64,000 nucleotides of DNA from Limonium bicolor. Its lineage: Eukaryota > Streptophyta > Magnoliopsida > Caryophyllales > Plumbaginaceae. Below, piece by piece: positions 1-9,250 of this stretch. The notes under the pieces are model-generated. The model was not told where the DNA came from. It searched no databases and saw nothing but the letters and a program-made list of their open reading frames with translations. Position 1 is the first letter of the stretch. Each line of letters opens with the position of its first letter. The position numbers were made by a program, and so were the translations under genes. The stretch covers positions 276,357,039-276,421,038 of the forward strand of contig CM041776.1 of the NCBI GenBank assembly GCA_023374045.1. Reading direction: 5' to 3'.

Positions 1-547
1 AAATAATTTTTTTAATATAACCAATAAAATTTCAATTTTTATTATTTAAGTACAAATAGCAACTTTTAACAATATATTACGACTTTCTATAATTCTATAA
101 TTCCTATAAATATACAAGCATGATGAAACGAATACTAGAGTTTCAAACTTATGATAATGATTTGTGTATTTATTTAGTTAAATCTTAACTTTTAATAACA
201 TATGATTTTTTAAAAAAGTTTGTATGTTAATAAATTAACATAGTTTAATATTTTTATACTTTTTAAGTTTTTCATGAAAAAGATTATTATATTTTTTTTA
301 TTATATTAATCTATGTGTTATTATTTTGAAGCATTGTGTAACTTGTAACAAAAAAATAACTTCTAACTAATGTCATAAGATAAATAGGCGGAAGTGAAAT
401 GAAGAGGTGATACCTGAATGAGAAAACGGCATATGCTGCCTCTCAAACATGTTGAATGAGGCGAACAACAAAAACAAATAAATGAGTCCAAAACAGCATA
501 TGCTGGCACAGTTGTGGTGACCATTTATGCTGAAAAAATGCAGAGTA
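1..547. other. AT-rich intergenic DNA, nothing recognised
   Basis: No open frame of useful length, no RNA gene and no transposon terminus could be recognised here. The stretch is strongly AT-rich with homopolymer runs. Confidence 0.5.
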
Positions 548-565
548 AGTGTCTGATTGCCTTTG

Positions 566-649
566 TTTTTTTAAAGGTGGGGTAGATTTTGAACCTATGA
601 CCTTTGATTCAAGGATATCACTCCTCTACCGACCAAACCACGAAGAGTT
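566..649 (-). mobile_element. Short tRNA-derived SINE copy
   Basis: Read on the minus strand this 84-bp insert starts with a tRNA-like box A region (tggtttggtcggtag), has a box B-like ggttcaaaatc about 45 nt later, and ends in an A run. It is flanked by a perfect 18-bp direct repeat, agtgtctgattgcctttg, at 548-565 and 650-667, which is the target-site duplication left by LINE-driven insertion. The tRNA-like half resembles the SINE in the JOX intron (4895-5044), but this copy lacks that SINE's longer LINE-like tail, so it may be a short subfamily. Confidence 0.72.
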
Positions 650-1149
650 AGTGTCTGATTGCCTTTGTGGGAAGAGATGCTAGCGTCTTAAAAAAGTTGT
701 AGTTAGTTGTAGTTGTACGTGTACGTATGCCATATGCAATGTGTTTTTAGTCTATCAAGTGGAATGTTAATTCGATGTGAGATGAATATTTATAATAAAA
801 TATTATTCTTCAATATGATATCTTAGTATTAGGAGTGTATTCATACTCTATCATATGTACTTTGACTGAAACATGTTGGTTTTAATCTGTTCACATGTAC
901 ACTAGCTAGTTGTTTAGCGACGTCGATATCTATCACTTGACAACTAGTCTAAAGCGATAGATGGAAATAAGATAAGGATATCAAATTAGGATTATGAACA
1001 ATTAAGATTGGGTTAGCATGCCAAATATGTCAACCCGTAAACCAACTAAGTAAGCAAGGAGGGTTAGGCTTATCACCTAATCCATATAATTAACAGTATG
1101 GTAGATTAGGCAAACAAACACAATAATTAACTAACACAACTATTTAATG

Positions 1150-1339
1150 CATGTCAGCTCTCCTAGTCTGCGAAGACTAATCAGCTGCTCTTACTTTGAT
1201 ATTTGTCCCTTTCAGTAACGTTATTACACTATGTTTTTTGTTCTTTGTATTTTCTCTAAATTGTCCTTAAACGGGAAAGACATTCATGCCTCAGTACTGC
1301 TATGTAAGCTGGGCAACCAGCCAATTATAAAAAAAAAAA
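1150..1339 (+). mobile_element. 5'-truncated LINE 3' end with A tail
   Basis: About 190 bp ending in a run of A, bounded by the direct repeat aactatttaatg at 1138-1149 and 1340-1351. The last 80 bp (tttgtattttctc ... ccagccaattat then A) align by eye with the 3' untranslated tail of the LINE that ends near 40640, including the gagaaagg-like, cagtattgcc-like and ccagcaattat blocks. I read it as a dead-on-arrival LINE tail copy. No coding sequence is left. Confidence 0.5.
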
Positions 1340-1356
1340 AACTATTTAATGTACAT

Positions 1357-1432
1357 TCTGGGTTCAAAATCCACTACCATATTACAAGAAAGATTCATTT
1401 AAAATCTCAGTATCATTCAAAACATACGAAGC
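1357..1432 (+). repeat. SINE remnant (box B and tail)
   Basis: The stretch starting ctgggttcaaaatccactacc and running through aagaaagattcatttaaaatctcag matches, with substitutions, positions of the SINE at 4895-5044 from its box B onward. The box A half is missing. The LINE tail at 1150-1339 was inserted directly beside it. No clear duplication of its own remains, so it is an older copy. Confidence 0.5.
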
Positions 1433-3217
1433 ATGTCCAAAAATATCTAGATTTAAAAAGAAACATCTTCCGTAACAATCACTTTTATGTTGGGGGTCCT
1501 TACTTCACGTGAAGTTGCATTTGATGAATTGCCAATCTGGTATATATAGATATATTTATTATAGGCTAGCTAAGTAAGAGATAAGACACAGCTTGCATGT
1601 GTGGGATGATGTTTTTGCCTTGCCCCCCTGCTTCTTTTAAGCAAGAACATCTGACTTCAAGATCCCAGACATGTGAGCGCAGGTTTCCATTTAGGTGATC
1701 GATAAATAATTCGTTTTGATATTTTGGAGTAGAATTGAATTGAATCTTCGTTTATGAATGCTTGAATGCCAGCAGTGAAACAGGTCGACAAACTACCGAA
1801 AGTGCGGGATAAGTACAAATATATACAAATGTTCATTCAGATACATATAGAGATGTATAGCTTGATTTGTGTAAGGTATTGTTTTAAATATCTACGAAAA
1901 CATTATCAAGCAAAGCATTGCATGGATGGGTCTTCACTAGCTAGTTATAGTTCATGTTCAATGTTCATAGATATGTTTGTCGGGAGGGATTCCCCTGCGA
2001 CGTCACATGCTGTTTGTAGGGACATCAGCTGGATAAATGTTCGTATGGTCAACAGATATGCGCAGATATTTACTAATGTGTGGAGGAAGATATCTTCGAC
2101 ACTTCCATACTATAGTCGGGGTAGATTACTGTAATGATTCTAAATAGAATAAGTTCAGTTATAAGATTGTATGATTCAGATTAACCAAGAAGGAAGGGGC
2201 GCTAGATTTTACTATTACAGCTAGTTAATTGCTTTCTTTTAGACCAAAGAAGATACAGATTCGAAACTCACCCTCTAATTAAACAAAATTAACTAGTTAG
2301 TGTTTTTTGTGACAGCTATATAAAAGTTTGTTAAAACAAAAAACAATTCAAACAAGAGTACATTGACATCTTAAAATGGGAGTTGAATTGGAAGAAATTA
2401 TAGATTTGATTATGATATTGTAGGCAGTTTGGCTCTGATATTAATCGGAGTTTCCATGAAAAATACATGATTCATCATATAAGGTGTAAAAACATCATAT
2501 AACAATAATAATACACCATAAAATAATAATAATTTTTTATCAATTTCGAAGTTTGTAATTTAATTCACCACTTATTGCTTAATAAATCATAATATTAATT
2601 TTAATGAGTCATATTACAAAATTAATAAATCATATATCATCACTTTAGTGTATCATTCTATACATGTAAAAAAAAAGAATTAAAGTTGTCAAAACATATC
2701 TCTGACTTATCTTGTTTTGAAGAACTTGAATTTAGTTGAACAATGATATAATTTGTTTTATTTTAGGTTTACATATTAAAAGATACAATCATTTAAAGTC
2801 AATATAGTAAAAAAACAATTAAATCAACAGCTGACGGAGATCGCCAAATCATTATCCACACCTAACTCGGTGTGGGTGGCCCGTTGGATCGAATTTGTCT
2901 TACACAACTAAGGATTTCGCTAACAATATACAAGCACATGTATAATCAAAGTAAAAAAAAAGAAGAAGTTTTTGGCGTTGAAACATGGAAGAAGTGATGA
3001 AGGCACTGGGAATTCACCACTGGACCGCACCATAACTAAACCAATTTGACATGATCATCAGCAAGCTAGCGAAACCCTGGAGATAGAGATAAAGTTGAAT
3101 ATAATTTTATAAAAATGAAATCGTTTTATATCTCCTCCTTACACTCTTTTTCCCCATTTGTTTTTTTCCTTCGATGTTTTCGGTAAAACCTTTATACGAG
3201 GTCACGCTTTCACCGAT
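1433..3217. other. Intergenic DNA, no supported gene
   Basis: The longest open frame (1766-2134, plus, 122 codons) shows no family motif, no splice partners and a composition like its surroundings, so I do not call it a gene. A possible old tRNA-like SINE scrap (agattcgaaactcacc near 2257) is too weak to annotate. Confidence 0.4.
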
Positions 3218-3299
3218 GACGCTTTGGCCGAGTGGTTAAGGCGTGTGCCTGCTAAGTACATGGGGTTTCCCCGCGAGAGTTCGAATCTCTCAGGCGTCG
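3218..3299 (+). tRNA. tRNA-Ser (anticodon GCU)
   Basis: The 82-nt sequence folds as a class II tRNA. The acceptor GACGCTT (3218-3224) pairs with AGGCGTC (3292-3298), followed by discriminator G. The D-arm is GCCGAGTGGTTAAGGC. The anticodon stem TGTGC/GTACA encloses loop CTGCTAA with anticodon GCT at 3251-3253. A long variable arm contains the GGGG-TTT-CCCC hairpin, and the T-arm is GAGAG-TTCGAAT-CTCTC. The A box (TGGCCGAGTGG) and B box (GTTCGAATC) serve as the internal RNA polymerase III promoter. The long variable arm and anticodon give serine, reading AGC/AGU codons. The CCA end is not encoded, as is usual in a nuclear gene. A T-rich stretch after 3304 would stop polymerase III. Confidence 0.97.
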
Positions 3300-3303
3300 A
3301 TCA

Positions 3304-3316
3304 TATTTTTCTTTTA
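3304..3316 (+). terminator. RNA polymerase III oligo-T terminator of tRNA-Ser
   Basis: The sequence atatttttctttta follows the tRNA end by about 5 nt and holds runs of five and four T on the non-template strand, the usual polymerase III stop signal. Confidence 0.6.
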
Positions 3317-3714
3317 TATGAGATTGAAATAGTACTATGTTTTTACTGGCAAGCAGCTTCCCACACAGTCTGTCTACGCCACGCCATTGTAATTCGTTAC
3401 ATATTTAATGATCTGTTTTGGGGATAAACATTAAATGTTGAATAGTCAGATCACAAATTCGACAGGATATTTACTAATTAGATGAAACCGTAAGTAGGCC
3501 TTCAATTAATTTCATCAACATAAAATTAAGCTTCACAACTAATTAACTCCCCTTTCAGTACTCCTTCATATCTTCCCATTTTACAAAAAGGTCCTTCATT
3601 TTCCGTCAAGAACACTACTTCTCCACATTCACTAAATTCATCAATTGCCCACAAATCCACACACACATATATAGAGTTCGTTTAATTTGGAGACAGAATT
3701 TGAACAATATCGAT

Positions 3715-5662
3715 CTATGGAGGGTTATTTGTTGTTGATTTGAGAGATTCAACTTGATGTTTGCCTTGAGGTCCTCTCATCCTAATGTAGAGTCTATACT
3801 CGTTGTATGTCATGGGTTTGTACAGAGCTGGTCGGTCTGGTGTCACTAGCTCCTTCACCGGTTCTAATGGCAGATCACCTCTTGGATTGTAGAAGAAAGC
3901 TAAGGACAGTCTCTCCTGATTGGAGTTGACCACCACTCTGTGTTCAACGCTTCTGTAAATCGCATTGCTTACTACCTGTTGATTAATAATCGGTCAAATT
4001 TTAAGGATTCACAACTATTAATCTTTAAATAAATTGAAAAAAAAGTTTTGTTGTACGGCCACGGGAATAGAACTGTTTGATTCATATACAACAGTTGTGA
4101 TCAATGATTCCTAGTTAATCATCACTTAGCATGACCGCAAACCAACTTGCACGTACGTACGGTTGATGCAATTAATTAGACACATGTTAAACTTGCAGTA
4201 GGTTGGTTGACCCTACTTGAAAAGGAAACACAATTAATACTCATCATCTATCTATATGCACTGTTTCAGCTGCAGACGTAAGTAGTAAGTACCACCGTAA
4301 AAGGAAAAAGAGTTTACCTGCATTTGATCTCCTAGGTTGACGATGAAGGCGTACGGCTGTGGTTTGACCGTGACCCATTTCTCATCCTTTTTGACTTGCA
4401 GACCCGCCACGTCCGGGTCGGGTAGGAGAATGGTAAGACCGCCTGGATCGGAGTGGGGAGAGAGTCCGAGAGTGAGATCCGGTTGTGGACATTTTGGGTA
4501 GAAATTGGCACGTATGCAAGCCGCAACACCACCATTATGATTATGATTATGATTATGATTATGACTATGTTGGTGTGGTGCTCCTCCGAATGCGTTGTAG
4601 AAAGTGGTGGAGTCTAATCCAAGTCCTTCAGCTAGCATATGCATGATCCGGTCCCCTAATTTCATCAGCTCTTCCAAATACTCCTCTGTCACCTCCCTAC
4701 GCAAACACAAATCGATCGATTGACGAGGAAGAATTAATTAAAATAATGATATGATTTTCGTTAAAAAAATACAAACATGTGAGACGCGTTTCCATTTTCC
4801 AAGTCAAGTTTAGTAGTACTGTATAATTTATAAAACTATCATTATGCACTAAGACTATATATTAAAATACCGGAGTACTAATTAATTAAATGGGGCCAAG
4901 CCATTGTGGCTTGGTCGGTAGTGAAGTGGTATCCCTGACCAAAGGTCCTGGGTTCAAAACTCACTACTACCGTATTGCGAGAAAGGTTCATTTAAACCTC
5001 AGTATCGCTCTTAAGCTAAATTTTCAGCCACTTATAAAAAAAAAACTAATTAATTAAATGGGATTGCTTGCATGCATACATGAACTATATTATTCATCTG
5101 GATAAGGTAATTGCGTATTAAATAGTACATAGAATTCCTAGTTAATTCAGACGGAAAAACGTACGTCATCATCCAATTTTGGTACGTACCTGTGATGAGC
5201 AGGTTGAGAGGGCCAAACATCATGATTCCTGATCACCGCCGGCAGATACTGCAGAAAGTAATAATCACTCCAATCAAGTATAGCAGCTTTCTCAACCCCA
5301 AGTCTACTACCATAACCTTCATACGTCCTTGGGTTATTAGCGTAAAACTGTTTCACTTCAACCGGCAGCTTAAAAAACTCCCTCCACGCTTCACGTGCTA
5401 GGTCCATTAACTCCGGTCCAACACCGTGGTTAATCACCTGAAAAAATCCCCATTCTTTCCCTGCCTGAGCAATATCATCCACCCACGACTCAGATTGCAG
5501 ATCAATAACCGGGATGTTGTCGTCATTGGAAACTGGTGGGGCTGAATTTGGGAGGTCTGTTGGTGGTCGGATGTAACAGGATGGAACCGTTTTGATTCCT
5601 GAATCGGATAGGGACTGGACACGGACGATGGGTTCAGGCCATTCCAACCGGGAATTCATCAT
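3715..5662 (-). CDS. JOX: Jasmonate-oxidase-type 2-oxoglutarate/Fe(II) dioxygenase
   Basis: Joined exons 5662-5190, 4696-4318 and 3975-3715 give 370 aa, with donors GTACGT and GTAAAC and acceptors GTAG and ACAG. The start is the first ATG (5660-5662). The protein has the DIOX_N and 2OG-FeII_Oxy order of plant soluble dioxygenases. The iron ligands are H239, D241 (PHSDPGG) and H296 (SVEHRVVV); R306 and S308 (RLS) bind 2-oxoglutarate. Signature stretches WPEPIVRVQSLS, TYEGYGSRLGVEK and LDWSDYY match Arabidopsis JOX proteins (older label: leucoanthocyanidin dioxygenase-like). R220, R345 and R349 correspond to the three arginines reported to bind jasmonate in AtJOX2, with a constant 5-residue offset. 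The expected reaction is 12-hydroxylation of jasmonic acid in the cytosol, which lowers JA-Ile signalling. A His/Asn run (residues about 199-212) is unusual. Substrate is inferred, not shown. Confidence 0.92.
4534..4569 (-). repeat. (CATAAT)n coding microsatellite in JOX exon 2
   Basis: About six imperfect hexamer copies (attatg on the plus strand) encode alternating His-Asn in the dioxygenase, between the NAFGG motif and the CIRANFYPKC motif. Family members usually have a short acidic loop (about KEESGG) there, so the repeat lengthens a surface loop by roughly ten residues while keeping frame. Confidence 0.85.
4895..5044 (+). mobile_element. tRNA-derived SINE in JOX intron 1
   Basis: This 150-bp insert carries a tRNA-like head (tggcttggtcggtagtgaagtgg as box A, ggttcaaaactc as box B), a non-tRNA body and an A9 tail. 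It is flanked by a perfect 18-bp target duplication, actaattaattaaatggg, at 4877-4894 and 5045-5062, so the insertion is fairly young. It lies antisense to the gene, inside intron 1 (4697-5189), away from the splice sites. Its last 60 bp (gcgagaaaggttcat ... ccacttat-A) resemble the 3' tail of the LINE ending near 40640. Confidence 0.88.
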
Positions 5663-5784
5663 TATTGATTTCAAAATTTGGTGTTCTTCTTCACTCTCCT
5701 TATAAATTCCTCCTCTCTGTGTGTTTGTGTTCTTTCTCTTAAGAATGGAAGAGTGAGCTATTTTGCAAGCGAGCGGTTTGGGGT

Positions 5785-5794
5785 GTTTATATAG
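5785..5794 (-). promoter_or_regulatory. TATA box of the JOX gene
   Basis: The minus strand reads TATATAAACA here, about 125 nt upstream of the start codon. A second TATA-like run (actatatatag) lies about 10 nt further upstream. With the usual 30-nt spacing, transcription would start near 5755, giving a 5' leader of about 90 nt. Confidence 0.55.
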
Positions 5795-5945
5795 GCTATA
5801 TATAGTGCCTAGTGAAGAAGAAGAAGAAGAAAGGGTTTTGGTATTTTCCCCTGGTTTTTAGATCGCGGTGATTACTATAATAACTACCAGCTGGATTATA
5901 AGGTCATCAGCATAATAATAATACTTGTTGTATATGAGCCGGCAT

Positions 5946-5951
5946 AACGTG
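5946..5951 (+). promoter_or_regulatory. T/G-box-like AACGTG upstream of JOX
   Basis: AACGTG is the T/G-box variant bound by MYC2-type factors in jasmonate-induced promoters. It lies about 155 bp upstream of the TATA box of a gene whose relatives are jasmonate-induced. A single hexamer is weak evidence. Confidence 0.25.
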
Positions 5952-5958
5952 AAACTTG

Positions 5959-6016
5959 TGTTTATTGAAGACAGTAGTAGAAAGAGCTGTTTATTGAAGA
6001 CAGTAGTAGAAAGAGC
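5959..6016. repeat. Tandem duplication, 29-bp unit, upstream of JOX
   Basis: Two identical head-to-tail copies of a 29-bp unit beginning tgtttattgaagacagtag occupy 5959-5987 and 5988-6016, with a few bases of a third start after them. The copies lie about 165-230 bp upstream of the JOX TATA box. Confidence 0.9.
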
Positions 6017-6029
6017 TGTTTAAGACGTG

Positions 6030-6690
6030 TCTCTATCCGGGCCGGGCACTCTCGTGCGTGGTTAGAGAGCGATAGATAGATGAATAATATGTAAGCATGC
6101 ATGTACGAAGCAGTATCAAGTGGTGGTGGGAGCATTAATATATAGTTTCAATTTTATTGATGTGATGTTTTGATTTTTCAAATTAATTATATAAATGATA
6201 ATAAGCATACATTCATGCACCAAAAAGTAGCCAGTGGTTCGTTATACCGCACAATTTATATGGCATATAATACAAATGCACTAATGACGGCTCTCCCAAA
6301 ATCAATGAATCATTTCCTCTTAAGGGTGAGATTCAACCAAAGCAACTTATAAGGCTAGAGCGGTTGATGGGATAGCGAGCCGGTCACAGATTGATTGTCC
6401 ACCAAAGAGATCATGTAAAGAAATAATTGATGATTGGTCTCTCGAACAAACACATAGAGCCAATTTTTTTTAGAAAAATACGTTTGTGAAAGATTTGAGA
6501 CGCCCTTTCCAAATGACCCAATCAATGTGTTTGGTTTGGTTTGGTTTAACTGGGTTTGATGACTATTGTAGAGCGCGCTATGTTATTACAAAACAAAATG
6601 GCCTGTTTGTTAGTGGAGAAACCAAGATCATGGAAAAATGATGTTAACTAAAGGCTTTTAGAACTTGTTAAAGTCACAGCTCAGTATTCA
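6030..6690. other. Intergenic DNA upstream of JOX
   Basis: No gene, RNA or element border could be supported here. Short open frames are AT-driven and lack family motifs. Confidence 0.4.
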
Positions 6691-6699
6691 GCTTATGTT

Positions 6700-7257
6700 G
6701 AATTTGTTCACTATATTCTTGAAGATGAAATTAGATTATCACCAACAAAAGCATCAGCCACTTCTGACCTTCTTGGCAGGCCTCATCCTTCCCCAATCAA
6801 CATCCAAAAATATGGCAGTCAATGTGAGCCGCATTCATGGTGTACTTGAAGCTACACAAATATTCGACAGAGTCACCCGAACCGTCGTACATGATGATGT
6901 TTTTGGCACAGTTGGTGGGGAGGGCAGCTTGGTTGATTTCATCAAAGTACAGGTCATGGTTCTCCACTTTTTCCCTATTAGCAGAGTCTATCATCGCCTA
7001 TTGTTGTGTAAAGCGCTGGGCTAGGTCATCCAGTTGTTGTTGCACGGCTAGAAACCTGTCTATGGAGACAGTTTGCTGGTTGAGGGGATCGAAGGTCACC
7101 CACCGTTTCTCATTGAGCGTTCATTCACTAGAGGAAGGTGGAGTACTCGATAGAGTGTGGTTACTTCTGGTTCTCCGGGTGCGAGGTAGTACAATTTCAG
7201 AAGTCGTTTCTAGCGGGAGATAGAACGGGAGGGGCTTTGTAGTGATGGTGAGAGAGA
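6700..7257 (-). pseudogene. Ty3/gypsy gag relic (TAT/Ogre-like)
   Basis: On the minus strand a broken frame around 6994-6797 holds QAALPTNC, then MYDGSGDSVEYL and FKYTMNAA. This is the usual start of the retrotransposon gag domain in plant Ty3 elements of the TAT branch (an aYDGs.DPvehL..f+..M pattern). An upstream piece (tagaaacctgtctatggag, read in reverse) carries the Gln-rich leader with at least one stop. The downstream capsid, protease and polymerase are absent, so the element is truncated on its left side. Its primer-binding site and probable LTR lie immediately to the right. Confidence 0.55.
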
Positions 7258-7277
7258 TTCTCATAGATGACGCCAAA
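7258..7277 (-). promoter_or_regulatory. Retrotransposon primer-binding site
   Basis: The minus strand reads TTTGGCGTCATCTATGAGAA. This is close to the TTTGGCGCCGTCTGTGGGGA that follows the 5' LTR in many plant Ty3/gypsy elements and pairs with a tRNA 3' end. It sits between the gag relic and the TGTTAGAG LTR edge. Confidence 0.5.
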
Positions 7278-8106
7278 TGTTAGAGTATAATCTGTGTTGT
7301 AGTTTAAACTATCTCTGTTAGGTGCTGGTAATCTACAGACTAAAGTGTAAATTGAGCTTGCAAGATCTCACAATTATGGCGATGATTTTAGCATAGTAAC
7401 GAGTAGAGATGAAGACACCACGATTTACGTGGTTTGGTCTTGAATGATCTAGTCGATGGGAGTTTGACAAAGGTTCTTTGTAGAGTCATCGAATTATGAG
7501 GTTACACGTGAGCGAGAAAGAGGACTTTGAGAGTTTTCTTGTATCTCCTCGGTTATGTGTTCTTCATAAATGTGACATTGATTACTATCTATAAGAAAGG
7601 GGATAAGAGAGTTGGTGAGTTCATCCGATTTGTCGCCTGCTTGATGATGTGAATCATGTCACGAGCTAGGGTTGATGTCACCCAGGATAGATCACTGTCA
7701 GGGGTGAAGCTTCCTTGCTTTGTTTCGGTTGCCCATTCTTAATTACATAATGGATACTTGTTGTCTTGGGGTATTAATGGTATATCAGAAAGATGTGCGA
7801 GTTGGTAACCATGTGTCTAAAGCAGTAATGATGAGTGACCTGATGAGAGTGATTGGACAGGTCGTTAGAGGGAGGTGTACCAAGTCATGAGTGTTTCTTT
7901 ATAGTGAGGGAGTCGATCGAGAATTTGGCTTGCACTGTCCGGCTGCCTTTGCTCGGCCGGGACTCCGAGGTATGGTGAGGCCGACTTCCTGGATTCATTA
8001 TCTGTTAGTCGGGGCCTTCCCCGGCTGGGTTTTTTATTCCCCGATCGTTGGTTTGTTACCCGGGTACATGTGATCATAAGAGGAAACATGATTAGTGCTC
8101 TTAACA
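7278..8106 (-). mobile_element. Probable 5' LTR of the Ty3 relic
   Basis: The left edge TGTTAGAG (7278) directly abuts the primer-binding site, and a matching inverted end, ctcttaaca, occurs at 8098-8106, giving an 829-bp TG...CA unit. The position fits a 5' LTR of the minus-strand element. The right edge is my best guess only; there is no second LTR to compare and no target duplication can be checked. Confidence 0.4.
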
Positions 8107-8168
8107 ATATGGTTAAGATATGACTAGTTATACCGTACCAACAGTACTAAAGTCCCCATTGATCTCCT

Positions 8169-8340
8169 TTATTGTGTGGCATTACCAAGAGAAGATGATA
8201 GCGACTTCATATCGTGTTTCCAAGCGAGAGCAATATGAATGGCTTTGGCTTCATCCATCTCCTCATGCTTGACATTTACAAGCTGATTTATGCCTCTAAG
8301 GAACAATCCTTTAGAAGTAAACTTGGCTTCTATTCCAGGA
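8169..8340 (-). pseudogene. LINE RNase H-domain fragment
   Basis: One minus-strand frame of about 56 codons reads KFTSKGLFLRGINQLV and then EMDEAKAIHIALAWK before a stop. This resembles the middle of the RVT_3 RNase H domain that ends plant LINE proteins, where an (A/D)EA.AI..AL.WA motif carries the catalytic Glu. Neighbouring parts of the domain were not found in place, so it is a scrap. Confidence 0.35.
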
Positions 8341-9245
8341 ATAAACTAAAATAGCTAGAAAATATTGGAGCATATCAATATAGACCAAAGGAATCATTGT
8401 TCATGCCGAATTATGTTGAACAAATAGAGTTATTAGCTTCAAATCAAATGAAATCGAGACTAAACAAAATATATATAGCTTAGTTCAATTTTTTATTCAT
8501 ATATTAAAACTTAACCTATAATAATAAAATATTTTAGAAACTGCACAAAGGGTGCTTGAGAATTACAAAATAGGGACAAAATATAACAAGGTGTCAAAGA
8601 GTAGACCTAATGTGCGAGAAGGAAAATGTGGGGGGGGGGGGATATAGAGACAGTGAGAAGGGGAGGCATAAAATCTCAAAATCAAAGAGCTTAGGACACA
8701 CTCCAACAAATCATGGTAAGGGGAGATTGTCTTGATTTTTTGCAAGATGTCGAATGTAATTGGTAAACTTGATATTGGAGACAAACTCTAGAGTATCTCA
8801 ATTCAAATTAGCAATGACCCATTTGTAATGATCAATTCAAATATAATACATTGTGTCAGCAAGCGCACCGCATCCCATATCATTAAGCTTTTTACCCTTG
8901 CAATAATATGAGATACAACCACGGCAACTACGTCGGACAATTCGATAATTGGTCATAATCCTCAACCAATCGAGATGATCCACCAAATCATGCAATAAAA
9001 ACTAGAAAATATATATATGATCGCTAGTCTTTTGAACTAGATCACAAAGTCATCATCTATTAGCAAGATCAATGTCTCGGGATAAGATCGAGTTTATTGC
9101 AGTTTCCAAAAGAGCTTTCAGGGTGACCAAAAAACATATTAAGAAAAATCCATGGTTTCCAACAGATAACAAACCAAAAGAAAGGGTGAAGTTGTTTGGT
9201 GGAATTAGCATAAAACCGTTTAACTTAGAGGCGATCGGAATAAGA
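8341..9245. other. Intergenic DNA left of the 5.56-kb element
   Basis: The block holds a G10 run near 8632 and AT-rich DNA. Open frames on both strands at 9053-9319 look like mutual shadows; the plus-strand one is cut by the insertion at 9251, but I recognise no family in it. Confidence 0.35.
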
Positions 9246-9250
9246 GAAAC

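Noticed and set aside
1766..2134. 122-codon plus-strand frame
   Set aside because: No recognisable domain, no codon-usage contrast with its flanks and no splice context; treated as chance.
5663..5674. Upstream extension of the JOX frame beginning at 5674
   Set aside because: The codon there is TTG, not ATG; the first ATG of the frame is at 5662.
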